Under the pieces are notes generated by a model. It did no database searches. It had not been told where the DNA came from and saw only the letters and a program-made list of their open reading frames with translations. The translations under genes were made by a program, and so were the position numbers. Shown piece by piece: positions 36,440 through 47,885 of a stretch of 64,000 nt of DNA (position 1 is the stretch's first letter; every line of letters begins with the position of its first letter). The DNA comes from Clitopilus passeckerianus. Its lineage: Eukaryota; Basidiomycota; Agaricomycetes; Agaricales; Entolomataceae. The stretch spans positions 248,001 through 312,000 of the forward strand of contig CALYLX010000071.1 in NCBI GenBank assembly GCA_944990035.1. Reading direction: 5' to 3'.

Positions 36440-37626
36440 TTATAGCTCATTGGAACCACTAGGCGTCTGCGAAAGTAGGCGGGCCTTGTATGCCCGTAAC
36501 TCCTCAAGCTCTTTGGCCTGTGCTTCGATGACCTTTTCCTGCTCCTTCAGCATACGCCGTTCAACCTCTCGTTGCTTACCCGCGGCATCCTACCAAAGAC
36601 ATAAACTCGTTAGCACACTGCGGAGCATGCAGTAATTGATCCAGTTACCTTGTCGATGAACTGTTTCTTGACCTTTTCGAACTCCTGGCGAAGGATTCTT
36701 ACAATCTTGGGATTTCGAGCGGAAATCTTCAGAAAGTTGAAATATCCTTGCCTGAGGTTCGTCCACTGGTCAAGCTGTAGTTCAACTGCCATGACTCTCT
36801 CATTGCTACATTCGGCTGAGGAAGATGGCCTAAGAGCTTCGATCTCGTTCGGGCCCAGATACACCCGTTCCTCCTCTCGTACCTCTGCTCCCTGCTGCCC
36901 TGGTCTGACTTCAACTTGGTAATGATCACGGCCCACGGTATCTTCGATGGCAGCACACACAGCGTCTGCATACCAGTAACATTGACGGGAAAAGAGAGAG
37001 TAGTAACGATCGTGTTCGTGAGCCACGAAGGCTGCTATAGACAGATCCATAACAGTAGGTTCATGGTCAGGAGTGAACGTGTAGACCTTGATGACCGAGG
37101 ATGGAGGAAACCGTCCCGGGACACAGCGTACTCTGTCGTCAGCCTTCGAACGTTTCTGAAGGCTGGCGCTCAAGATAATGAGACCCCCCGAGAGGTTTCT
37201 ATCCGTGCTGGGGGCAGGGGAAGATCCTTCATCGCTGCTTTCAATCTCGGTTTCCCGACTCTCGATCTCTTTTTCTTCGTCGTCAGGGCTGGAATCAGCG
37301 CGGTAGCGTTCAATGATCGCATGGACATGTGAACCGTCTTTCCGCCGTAGGTCTGCAACGATGAACTCGTGCTTCGATAAGGATTTCTGTTTACAGAAAT
37401 ACAGCTTGGAAACGATGGTGGTGTTGCGGATTTCGAGTAGTTGACTGAGATTGGGAAGATCGTGCATAAGAGGGAGGTTGGCAAGTGCCTTCTTCCAGTC
37501 TTCAACTTGTTGTTTTTCGGGAAATATGTCTCGAGGATAGGTTGGATCTCCCATGATTTTGTTCCAGAGGTAAGAGAACGGATGGAAGACCCGATTCAGG
37601 GCAGATGTAGCTCCTGCTAGAAACAT
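36440..37626 (-). CDS. CYW-3: member of an unrecognised seven-copy family
   Basis: Two exons, 37626-36649 and 36589-36440, phase 0, 375 residues. The start is ATG at 37626 (MFLAGATSALNRVFHPFSYL), aligned with the starts of CYW-4 and CYW-6; another ATG lies two codons upstream. Core: IFPEKQQVEDWKKAL, IRNTTIVSKLYFCK, KHEFIVADLRRKDGSHVHAI, ADDRVRCVPGRF, VMDLSIAAFVAHEHDRYYSLF, RQCYWYADAVCAAIE and QWTNLRQGYFNF. The middle is an acidic, Ser-rich linker (EKEIESRETEIESSDEGSS). The tail exon is a coiled coil (REVERRMLKEQEKVIEAQAK). First of five copies on the minus strand between 36 and 49 kb. Confidence 0.8.
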
Positions 37627-39079
37627 GGACATGATCCTCTTAAGGTTGGAGTGAAAAGCAGTAAGTAGGTGCGGTGAAGTCGTGCTCTGAGCGTCAGGTA
37701 GACCGGAATGACATTGTGGAGGATTGCATGGCGAAGTGCACGCTACTTCCATCCAAATTCTTACACCCTGTCGGCTTGACGTAACGTGGCATCTGACCCG
37801 ACACTTCGGTAGTGTTAGTGATTGGGTGGTGGTTTACATCGCGGAATTGCGGATGAATCCAGTTCGCCGTGTCAGTTAGCGGAATTGGTTCACTCTTTGT
37901 TTCCACGTCAGGATGATAAGGAATTGATATCTCCAATGATATACAAACAGGGAAGGTACATTCAATGTCAACTACTTGGGAAACCGAATTTACTCCCTAC
38001 CCTACCAAGGCCACAAGCATTGGGAACAGTCTCCCCTGTGGCGAAGGTGATTTCCGATTCTTGAAGCTAATCTACACCCCTGCATTTAGAGCTAAGCAGT
38101 CCCAGTCCACGACCCTAAGCACCATTCCATGACAGGCCTCTAATTTATACATTGAATGAAAGGACTCCAAATTATAGAGGATGGAGAACAAAATACACAG
38201 GCAGCAGGGATACACTGATTGGTCCACCCAAAATCGTGGGAGTGTGAATGTGAGGACCTTCCCGGACATAGCCCCCCTGGCACCCTTTAACAGCACGCCT
38301 TCAAGTTCCAGTGGGCGCATGTGGGTCCACGTTGATGCCGGACGATCGAAGTCAACTTAAGGCGCTTAAGTTGACTCCTGGGCGCGGCCCGGGTGTTATT
38401 TCATCAGTTTCTGCCTGACAGTCCTCCGAGTCCGTATGTTGCCGCCACTGCTCCTATGAACTGTTGACTAGGGAGGCCTACGAAATGAGCCTCCTTGACG
38501 GCAATGGAACAGAGCTTATTCAGGCAGCCTGAGGCTGTTCAACTTTGGGCTATATCATGACACCTCACGACCCTGTGAGAGCCCTGCTGAAGATGTGTTT
38601 GGCATCTCCGAGCTTAAACCGCCGTCCCGACTAAACAGGCGTCGGATGCAACCTGTGGGGAGACCTAACAGAAAAAGTAAGACAAAGCCCCAACGACAGA
38701 GATAGCTAAGGCGTCTACCAGGCATCGCCAGTGATCCAGTCCAACAAATTGATAAAAAGCGGCACAAGTATCACAGACGATGACAATAATTATGGTAGCA
38801 CGGGAGGAGTAGGTGTCAAATAATGCCCACAAGAGTACCGATCGGCAAGCGGATGAATACACGTTATGGCAAGGTATTATCATATTCAAACTGAAGTAGG
38901 GGTTAAGGCGAGACTGTGGCTATATCGTACAAGGTCTTCGAGCAAGGATGAAAGAACCGTTTCAGGAAGTAGGGTGCACTGAACGCGAACGTCAATCAGG
39001 AGCCTCGAGTCTGATTAAAGGCGAAGCATTTTGTTCTGTAGCTCTACGAGTATAGAGGTTTCCCGAGACGTTATTAGCC
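37627..39079. other. Spacer between CYW-3 and CYW-4
   Basis: About 1.45 kb holding the CYW-3 upstream region and the CYW-4 3' end. Frames of 70-82 codons show no motif. At 38355-38375 an imperfect inverted repeat (AACTTAAGGCGCTTAAGTTG) is present, of unknown meaning. Confidence 0.4.
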
Positions 39080-40286
39080 TTAATTGGAAGTCCCTGGCTG
39101 GCTGCCATGGCCAAGCTGTGTTTGAAGGTCTTCGATCGTACGACTCATTTCAATGTTGATTCTCTCCAGCTCCTCCAGCTTATGCTCGGCCGTTTCTCGC
39201 CCATCACGATTTTGGCGGTTTTCCTCCTCTTCCATTTTGCGATCCTCGTCCTGAGAAGACTCACCTCAGGGCTGTATACAACAAACGTATCGGAGGAACA
39301 AGACACACCATTTTTTGGTACTCCTCCTTGACCTGTTTGAGACAGGTACGAAGCCCACAGACGACAACGGGCTTACGCGAAGCAATTTTAACCAGGTAAC
39401 TCCCCTGCTCGAGTTTGGACCATTGCAACTGATCGAACTCGATTGCAACCGTGGCAACCGACATACTTCTGACCTCCGAGAGCTCCTCCTCTCCTATGTC
39501 CACCCAATCCTCCCATACGAGTTTAGCCGACCGCGTGTGCACGATATAGTTGTCTTCCCCAACCATGGTTTCAAGAACGACGCACACGCAGTCGGCATAC
39601 CAGTAACACTGGTGCCTAAACAGCGAATAATACTTGTCGTACCGATGAGCGACGACAGCGGCAGTTGCGAGGTCGACTAGGGTGGGCCGGCGATGTTCCT
39701 TGAATTGGTAGTACTTGATGACTGCTTGTTTCGGGGGAGTGTATGTTTTGGGGACGAATCGCACCGAATCTTTGGCAGTGGAGGTCTTCTGGATTCTATC
39801 CAGCATATCCTCGCTACAGCCATTGACGGCGTCGATAAACGTCTGGGAGGACAATGAGGATGTCGACGGCGATTCTTGATCCCCCATCCCAACCTGAGAT
39901 CCCATTCTCCTCTCGCCTTCCCTTTGAGCTCTGAGTTCTGCCAACTCCGGCCTGGTATCGCTTCCACTGCGTTCAATGATAGCATGGACATCCTCTCCAT
40001 CAGGCTTGTGCAAGTTAGCCACGATGAATTCATGCCTGAGTCTGTTGTTATTCTTGCAGAAATAAAGGCCGGTCACGACAGTTTTATCTCGGATGGGAAG
40101 GAATGTTCTCAGCGGCTTGATATACCCCAGCTGCGCTAGGCTGAGATACCAGTCATCCACAGATTGGATTTCCGGAAATATTTGACGTGGATCCAGTGGT
40201 TTCAAGGACATCAAGCTCTGCAGGAGGTGCGAAACCGGGGAGACAACCCGATAAAAGGCGTATGCCACAACCTCTGAGAGGAACAT
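39080..40286 (-). CDS. CYW-4: member of an unrecognised seven-copy family
   Basis: Two exons, 40286-39309 (978 bases, exactly as CYW-3) and 39250-39080, 382 residues. N-terminal segment MFLSEVVAYAFYRVVSPVSH, then IFPEIQSVDDWYLSL, IRDKTVVTGLYFCK, RHEFIVANLHKPDGEDVHAI, SVRFVPKTY, LVDLATAAVVAHRYDKYYSLF, RHQCYWYADCVCVVLE and QWSKLEQGSYLVKI. The tail exon reads EDRKMEEENRQNRDGRETAE and then LEELERINIEMSRTIEDLQ, a charged coil sharing the NRDGR motif with CYW-6. The upstream region resembles that of CYW-6 (GGTGGT followed by GGCATG or AGCATG and CGAGCGC), so these two are recent sisters. Confidence 0.8.
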
Positions 40287-41826
40287 ATGAGCAATTATTT
40301 AGATTCTGTAAGCTGACCTGGTGGTAAGGGCATGTTCGACGAGCGCCTAGGATGAGAGCAGTTTAATAGTCACATCGGTAGAAGGCATGTGAGGCGTTCA
40401 AACCAGCTTCGAGATGGATCCAACCCGTAATCTGCTCGGTCACGTAAGATGGATACGGAAAGGACACAGCCTTTCCAGCAACACCACAACTACCGGATGG
40501 GAGCCGATCTACGCGCCATTGAAGCCGTGTTCTCTGCAAATGATATGTTGTGGCTTTATGGCATCCAATGAGAACAATCAGGAGCCACAACCCCTGAGCC
40601 CCATACCTTCGACCATACTAGGTATAAGAAATATATCCCAAGACGTGAAGTCCCAGGTCTCGTAGAGAGGTGTCGACATTCGCTTTTTTCCTATTCGTCT
40701 TACTGGCTCGGAGGTGTGCCACATTACGACCACATGGACCAATGACAGCGGAACGGAAGATCCTTGGGCGATAACGAAATTGTATTAGGCTAAAGTGGAC
40801 CGATTACCGTTCATCCCTGCTCTTCACTTGAGCTGCGTGAGGTCAGCTGGGTTCCAGGCGCAGTAACATGAACGCCAATACAGGTTTTTACAAAGAGGGA
40901 GATGGAGTATGACGAGGGTGTGGCTACCTCACGATTGGGATGTGGCAAGTCGTATGTGAGTTGTTTGACGCGATCGAAGTTCTGGGCAACAGATGTAAAT
41001 GATACATATGTACATGCCGATTGGGACCGAATTACAGCTGTTAAGCAGGTCAAATATTCATACCATTTGCTCAGTACACGACGTCTCGGTTGAGTAAGCC
41101 CAGCACGGCGAAGGTACCCACCAATCGAACTTTGGCGGTGGCAAGTAACTTGTAAGGTTTCCTGGCATGCGGAACATCCTGCACAGCCCAGTGCAAACAG
41201 TGATCGGTCCCAGTTGAGAGGATCGTCGAAATGTCGTTATATGGTCAACTTCGATTTCGTCACATCGTGATGGGGTCGTGGGTGGATGATCGCGCAAAAA
41301 TGTCATCACTGCGAGCCAAGCGCTTAAGTCCGAGGTCCTCCAGCCCCTTTAACGCGTTGAGAAGCCCACAAAAAGGATTTCAATGCACATATAGTCGACA
41401 GGGGTTTGCCCAACTAAAGGAAACTTCGCAAATGAGTGCATTTCTGACGATGATGTGGGGACGTGATGTTGAGGCTTGAGTCCAGTATCCAGAGTAAATC
41501 CTTGGGTTTAAGCTAGCCCACGTTCACACCGCCAGCACCATTTGAACAGATTTTCGCCGATGTGAAATATATCTAAGCTTTTGGAGCAGGGGTCCCGAGG
41601 TCGTGTACGGCATCTACAACTGTGAACCTGACACTGTGAAAGAGAATGACTCGAGGAACCCACAGACGCACCTAGCCCCAATCTAGATCTGTAAAGGCCT
41701 GAAAACAAGTAGAGCATCACACGGGGTCGAGGACAAAGAGAGGGAGAGCGAGAAAGAATAGAAAAAAACCATGAGACCTGCTCAGATCAAAATACGCCAG
41801 CCAAACAGGGAGGGTGCGGTAAAGAA
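40287..41826. other. Spacer between CYW-4 and CYW-5
   Basis: About 1.5 kb; the left end is the CYW-4 promoter region. No supported gene. Frames of 60-83 codons on both strands overlap and lack motifs. Confidence 0.4.
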
Positions 41827-43097
41827 CTAGCTATCAGCTGTTCGAAGTCGCTCGACTTCAGCTCGAAGAGCCTCTATAGCTGCGGCCTGTCGCAAATTTG
41901 CTTCTTCGAGCTCCACAACTCTACTTTCAGCAACTTCTCTCCCTGTTTTATCGGCTTCTCGAGCTTCCGCCTCTTCCAAACGCTGCCTTTCCTGGAACGC
42001 AGTTGTTAGCCCCGCGTTTCGTATAGCATCACTGAGACACTTACTGTGGATTCAAAATTCGACCTCAGAGCATCAACGGTTTGGCGTAGATTTGAAATGT
42101 CCTGTTTTTTCGGCGTCTTGGTGACAGAAATCCCCAAATTCCTACCAGGCCTTTGAGATGACCACGATTCCGCGGATAGCCGGCTATCCGCAGCAGTGAT
42201 ATCCTCCTGTGAAGGGCGAAAACTGGTGTCGCCGGGAGAGTTGGTGCCAGACCCAGCGTTATTTTTGAGGCTGGGATTGCGCCCGAGCTTGGAATTCGAC
42301 CCGGTCTTCCAATTCACCTCCCGATACCCGTCTTTTCCTACGAGATCCTTGAGGACTTCGTAGATGGAAATTGAGTACCAGTAGCACTGGGAGCCCAAGA
42401 TAGTATAGGAGTTGTCGTACTCGTGAACGGCGAATACCACGAATAGGAGGTCCATGAGCTTTGGTTCCCGACCAGGATTGAACTCCATGTATTGAGCAAC
42501 GGTGTCACTTGGCGGATGGTACGGGCCTGGGGAACAGCGTACGGTATCGTTCGCTTGACTGGTGTCGGGAGAGATAGAATTGGTGTAATCGGATGCTATT
42601 GTGGCGATGGATGAACGGCTGCTAGTAGCCTGAGGTGATATCACGCTCAGGCTGGAGGAGGGACTTGCATGGGCAGGCATTGGGATATCGGACACAGTAC
42701 GGTGTATTGGGGGGGGTGATTCGACCTTCGTTTGACCTTTGTGTCGGTCGATGCGGAGGTGAACTTTGGTGCCATTTGGTTGCTGTATGTCAACCACAAT
42801 ACATTCGTGCTTGGACCTCGTTTTGTGGCTTTTGCATAGGAACACATTTCGTACAAAGCTTTTGTCACGGAGGAAAACGGCCTCCTCTGTGTTCGGCAGG
42901 TACCCCAGGTGCATAAGGCAAGTGTGCCATTGCTCAACAGTCGTCGTGGTTGGGAAGACGTCCTTGTGTAACTTGTCTGAACCGCTGGCCATTATTCGGC
43001 GAAGAAACCTGGTGAACGGCCAGATTACTCGATGGACCACATACAAGAATCGATGAGGAGTCATTGAAGGTGCTGCAGAAGTGCCGTGGAGGCTCAT
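41827..43097 (-). CDS. CYW-5: member of an unrecognised seven-copy family
   Basis: Two exons, 43097-42045 and 41991-41827, phase 0, 405 residues. ATG at 43097 (MSLHGTSAAPSMTPHRFLYV) leads into the segment HRVIWPFTRFLRRIM. Core: VFPTTTTVEQWHTCL, LRDKSFVRNVFLCK, KHECIVVDIQQPNGTKVHLR, DTVRCSPGPY, LMDLLFVVFAVHEYDNSYTIL and SQCYWYSISIYEVL. It belongs with CYW-7 to a diverged branch in which the AD after CYWY is replaced by SI, but both His and the Cys remain. A long Ser/Thr-rich linker separates the two halves. The tail exon is a coil (RQRLEEAEAREADKTGREVA ... LRAEVERLRTADS). Confidence 0.8.
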
Positions 43098-45433
43098 GCG
43101 ACCTCTTGCCAACAACGAGGCAAAACATTAGGCGATTCCCTCTCAGTGTCGACTGCCAGAATTGAACTTTTCGCTGATCAACTAACCTTTCCCGGCTATT
43201 AAATAGATCACCGAGGACAGCGCTTGTCCAAAAATTCTCCAGATTGCTTTAACGACCAATCTCATATCGATGAACCATCCAGGCGGTCTCAAAATACCAG
43301 AAACAGAACTCTGAGCGAGAACCCAGGCTCTACTGAATAGTTTTGTACGCCTACCTCATTAAGACTTCTCGTTCGTGCTCAGTCGCGTATTTTAAAGTTC
43401 CGAGTCGCACTCAAACATTTGAACGCCCAGACAAATGGACATGTTTCCATCGGCCGATGTCCACTTTGACTAGGCCAGTACCGTGAAGGCGCTAAAATAC
43501 AATGGCCTGTGCATTTTGGGTAGAAGCAATGTTTAGGTTGATCGGTCTTGTCCACGTTTGGAATTGACTTCAAAGATCTCGACATTTCGCTGACCGTGGG
43601 TTCCTGGGTGGCTCACAATCTTCGTTCATAGTAAATCTCGTTGCTTGAAGGTGAGGCTGTTCTTACCTCTTGACAGCCTCTATTCCTGCTGGTCCTAAAT
43701 TAAGTGTCACAAATTGCGGACGCTCTGAGCCTCAAGTTTGATACGGGCGTAAATAAGTAGTACACCTATCCCCGAGGGGTAAGTATCACCGGATCCAATT
43801 CATAGGTGCGGAGGCTTTAAAATTGTGGCAATTAAATTTAGAGATGAAAGGCGGGTCCCGGAAGTCATGGATACTTATTGCTCTGACGTTTAGACCGTTC
43901 GTAAGCACTCCTTAAGCGCCTCACGCCAATCCCATGATGACCGAAGTTGTTCGAGGCACCTGGAGGTGAAGGAGGAAGAGGCGAGCGATCACACTTCCAA
44001 CCACATTTGCAGCAAGGCAATGTTGCGTACCATCTACCGGAAGGAGTGTATCAGTAATCTATAAAAGTAGAACGGCGTAAAACTTTGCCTGCCAGACCTT
44101 CCACGCCATAGCTCTGTTGAGAATTATATGTCGTGATTCATGAACGGCTGGAGTGCGATTTTGGGCCGACTTTTGGATCATATGGCCAGTTGAGGACGAA
44201 ATAAAGGTGTAGTTGCTATCCGGGCCAACGTCACGACCGGAGTTGACTGGGAGTATCCAATGCTCCTAAATTCACAAGCGCGGCCGAAACGCTCTTCAAT
44301 GCTGGGCTCAACCCATCTCATTGCAACGCTGTCCACTAACTACCCGATACTCGTCTTTAAGAGATGTAATCAACTTACTGAAACTGCCTGCAGAGAGGTG
44401 CTGTCCTGGGGATGCAGGACGGATCAACAATCGGTGATGCAATGACTACGATCCACCCGACCCTACTTCGCTATGAGCGAGGAGGATGGTGCGGAGGGCC
44501 ACGGTTCTTGGGTAGTGTGGCTTTACTGAGTCCAACGTGAAACTTGTGACCTGCTCTGCATATTTTTTTAGCCAAACTTGGTCCGGATTGTCGGAACAGT
44601 TCAGTTTCAGGCGGGAGAGAATTTTTAGTCCACCCTTAGAAACAGGGGGACCATGCTGGCGAAGCCATTTACCAACGAACGCGGGCGGGTAAAAGTTACA
44701 AGAAAAATGTATATGGGAGTCAAAGAACTAACACCCATGGCGTTGAGCAGGGACCATCGCTATTCTTCCTAACCGACATTTAGACAGACACTCCCGACGA
44801 GTACGGTTTGCTGCATTCTAGTAAAGGGTTGACGAGTGTGCGGGCGCGGTTCTCCGCGCTCCGAAGCCTTCCACGGAACACATTTGGCATTGGAATCTCT
44901 CCATCCCTCTCAGTCATTGTGGCACAGTGAAGGGATGGGGAGGTTGCAGGACATGATGTATACGGAATCCTAGCGTCATCGCTGACCAGCCTAGAGACAC
45001 GTTGCGCGGCACGACGGTTCTGCAAGATCGAGGGTTTCCGGCTTCAGGACATGAGTTTTTTATGGTATTGACGGATGTTTCCTGTCGCCATAAGGAAATC
45101 TAGCCTTGGCCTGCAGGAAGGGCAGGTGAAGCACACGTAAAGGTGTAGAGTATTTACTCATTATTTACCTGACGCTAAGCGTGCAGTGAAACCCAATTAC
45201 TATTTCACGAGCTGAGTCGAGTACAGAAACTAAGGAGCCTCCTTGAAACCAGTCCAAAACGAGCAGATAGCGGCCATTATGAAGGAAAACGGATCGGCGA
45301 GTGAAGCTAACAGTACAGAGTCCAAAAATCAAGATCGTCAAGAACTGTGGTCCGGAACGTGGATACGGTATCCTATGAAAAATGGGGCTTTCAATGAATT
45401 CGAAAGCCGCGGAGGCTGGATGAAAACTCATGT
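43098..45433. other. Spacer between CYW-5 and CYW-6
   Basis: About 2.3 kb without a supported gene. The only frames are under 90 codons and show no family signature. Some decayed sequence may be present but I could not match it to any gene in the window. Confidence 0.4.
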
Positions 45434-46663
45434 TTAGTTAGACGTTGACTCAACGTTAGAACGTTTGGCCTGGGCCAGCTCCGTCTCCAATTGTTGAATG
45501 AGTTGATCCTTTTGTTTGTGCTGCGCCTCCAGAGCCACGACTTTTTGCTCGGCTACTCGCCGACCATCACGATTCCGAAGGTTCTCTTCGTCTTGCATCC
45601 GTCGCTCGGTATCCTTACGACAGTAGCGTTGATAGCTAGATCAGAATGAATTACAAAAGAAACGCACCTGCCGAATAAAGTCATTACGAAATTCAACAAA
45701 CCGGCTTCGCAGCCAGTTGACTACGACGGCTTTCCGACTGAAAATTCGGATTGTGTGAGTGCCCGGCTCAAGTTTGGACCACTGCTTGGAGGCCTCAAGA
45801 TCCACAGCGTCGATTGCAGAGTTGCCTCTGCGAGGCGAATGAGATGATATGAGATCCCTGAGTTCTTGGGAGCCCAGCACAGCCTCGTCCGAGTCCTTCT
45901 CGAGGCCATCGGGATTTGTCTTCACAGTGTAGTTTGCTTTATCCACTATCGATTCAATGACAACGCATACGCAGTCTGCGTACCAGTAGCATTGGTGTTT
46001 GAAGAGAGAGTAGTACGTGTCATATCGTCGTGCAACAACGGACGCGATTGCAAGATCGATTAGGGTCGGCCGCGAACCGTCGACATGGAATTGGTAATGT
46101 TTAATGACAGATTGGCGTGGTAGGGAGAATTTGCCCGAGCCAAAGCGCACCATGTCGCTCGCTCTTGAGTGGCTTTGGCTGGTATCGCTAGATCCAACAA
46201 GGCTGTCCAGAACCGTTTGTGAGGAGAACGACGATGTAGATCCGTGGGTACCCTGCGTAAACTCTAGTTCGACCCTCTTCTTCCCTTCTCGTTGAGCTCT
46301 CAGCTCTATGCTTCGAGGACGGGTCCTAAAATTCCCTCCAGAACGGTCTATGAACGCATGGACAAAATCTCCATCCGGCCTGCGGAGGTCAGCTACGAGA
46401 TATTCATGCTGAAGCCCATTGTGGTTCTTGCAGAAGTACAGTCCGGTGACGACTGTTTCATCACGAATATGAAGAAAGTCTTTCAGAGATGGAACGTATC
46501 CAACAGTTTGTAGATTGTTATACCAGTCATCTACCTGCTGTTGTTCAGGATTAGGGAAGATTCGACAAGGATGTAATGGATTGGCCATGAATCTGTGCAG
46601 CAGCTGCGATACTGGAGAGACAACTTGCTGATACGCAGAGATCACAGTGTTGGAAAGAAACAT
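45434..46663 (-). CDS. CYW-6: member of an unrecognised seven-copy family
   Basis: Two exons, 46663-45668 and 45613-45434, phase 0, 391 residues. Start MFLSNTVISAYQQVVSPVSQ, then IFPNPEQQQVDDWY, IRDETVVTGLYFCK, QHEYLVADLRRPDGDFVHAF, DMVRFGSGKF, LIDLAIASVVARRYDTYYSLF, KHQCYWYADCVCVVIE and QWSKLEPGTHTIRI. The tail exon (TERRMQDEENLRNRDGRRVA ... QDQ-type heptads) shares NRDGR with CYW-4. The core exon is longer than that of CYW-4 only by small insertions in the linker. Confidence 0.8.
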
Positions 46664-47885
46664 AGGTACGCCTCTCTTTTAGGTGAAGTGATAAACCAGG
46701 TGGTGGAAGCATGGCGAATCCGAGCGCTAAGCGTTAAACCGTTGGTATATGTAACGGGAGCTTGACAACGTACGGTTTTGGGCATGTTCCCTGAGCTCCT
46801 GATGGATCCACCATCTGGGTCTGTTTGGCAATTTTGCAGTGAAATTTAATGCATTCGTCTGTCACAGGATTCAGATGATGAAAGGTGCGATTTGAGGTTA
46901 CCTTGTCTATATACTGGTACATCTAGATACGGCATTGTTGGTAACTATAAACAGATGCTCAAAGCATCAGGAAAGCATCGTATCATGATAAGCACGTTGA
47001 CTCCTTAGGGCACCCACTGGCGGAGCGAACCAGCCAATCTTGCAGCATGTCAATGACAGCGCGGGCAAACACGGGGTGACCTCATGCACAGGAGCTGGCG
47101 ATTAGTTTGGCAAGTTATAGACCTTGGAGGGTCAGATGGGCTGTCTCATGGTAGCTGCGGGTAGGGCAGCCCGGGCCTGCCGTACATATCAGGATATGGT
47201 ACCTGGGACAGTCGGTTTCGTCATTCAAGCGACAAGGGCACAGTGGCAAATATTGGAGTACTCCAGATAGCTGAGAAGAGTAGTATCACCCGAGAACTAA
47301 GTACATCTCTATGGACGTAGAGATGGTATGGGAAAACTGCTGGTCAGACCCACTGGATTCTGGAAAATCTATGGTGTCTGCCCTGTGGAGATCCCCCGAA
47401 CACTGCCCAGAACAAACAAAGATTGGCGCCCACACCGGAAAGATGGTCAAAGATGTTGGTGTTTTTGTGGTAGGCTGCGTGCCTATCTCCGCCATGGGCC
47501 GAGACTCTTCCGAAAAGGGTGCTTGTACCTTAAGCCTAGGGGGAATCCATCGAAGTTTGTGAGCATCATTGTTGAGCACGCTTTTCTAGAGTTTGCGAAT
47601 TTGTGACGAGTTTTCATAGGGGTTGGGGACATCCTGTGGCGTGAACTCCCATAATTGGGCTGGGAAACTCCATTCGCTGTCGTTTTCGCCGATATTTACC
47701 AAAACGATTGAACCAATAGATGAAATGTTAGTTTAAGAAGGGAAGCTGCGGGTTCGGTGATCCAAGAGCTATTCAAAGTCAACGTGAACCAGAGTACCGG
47801 CTACACACCTGGTGGACTCCGGGTGAGGATAACACTATTTGCAGAACGAAACACACCGTGTGGCCCAAAGAACGATGAAGACAAA
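46664..47885. other. Spacer between CYW-6 and CYW-7
   Basis: About 1.2 kb. Complementary frames at 47286-47606 on both strands reflect base composition rather than a gene. The left end is the CYW-6 promoter region. Confidence 0.4.

Noticed and set aside
38355..38375. Inverted repeat AACTTAAGGCGCTTAAGTTG as a terminator or transposon end
   Set aside because: No partner end, target duplication or transposase nearby; mentioned only in the spacer entry.
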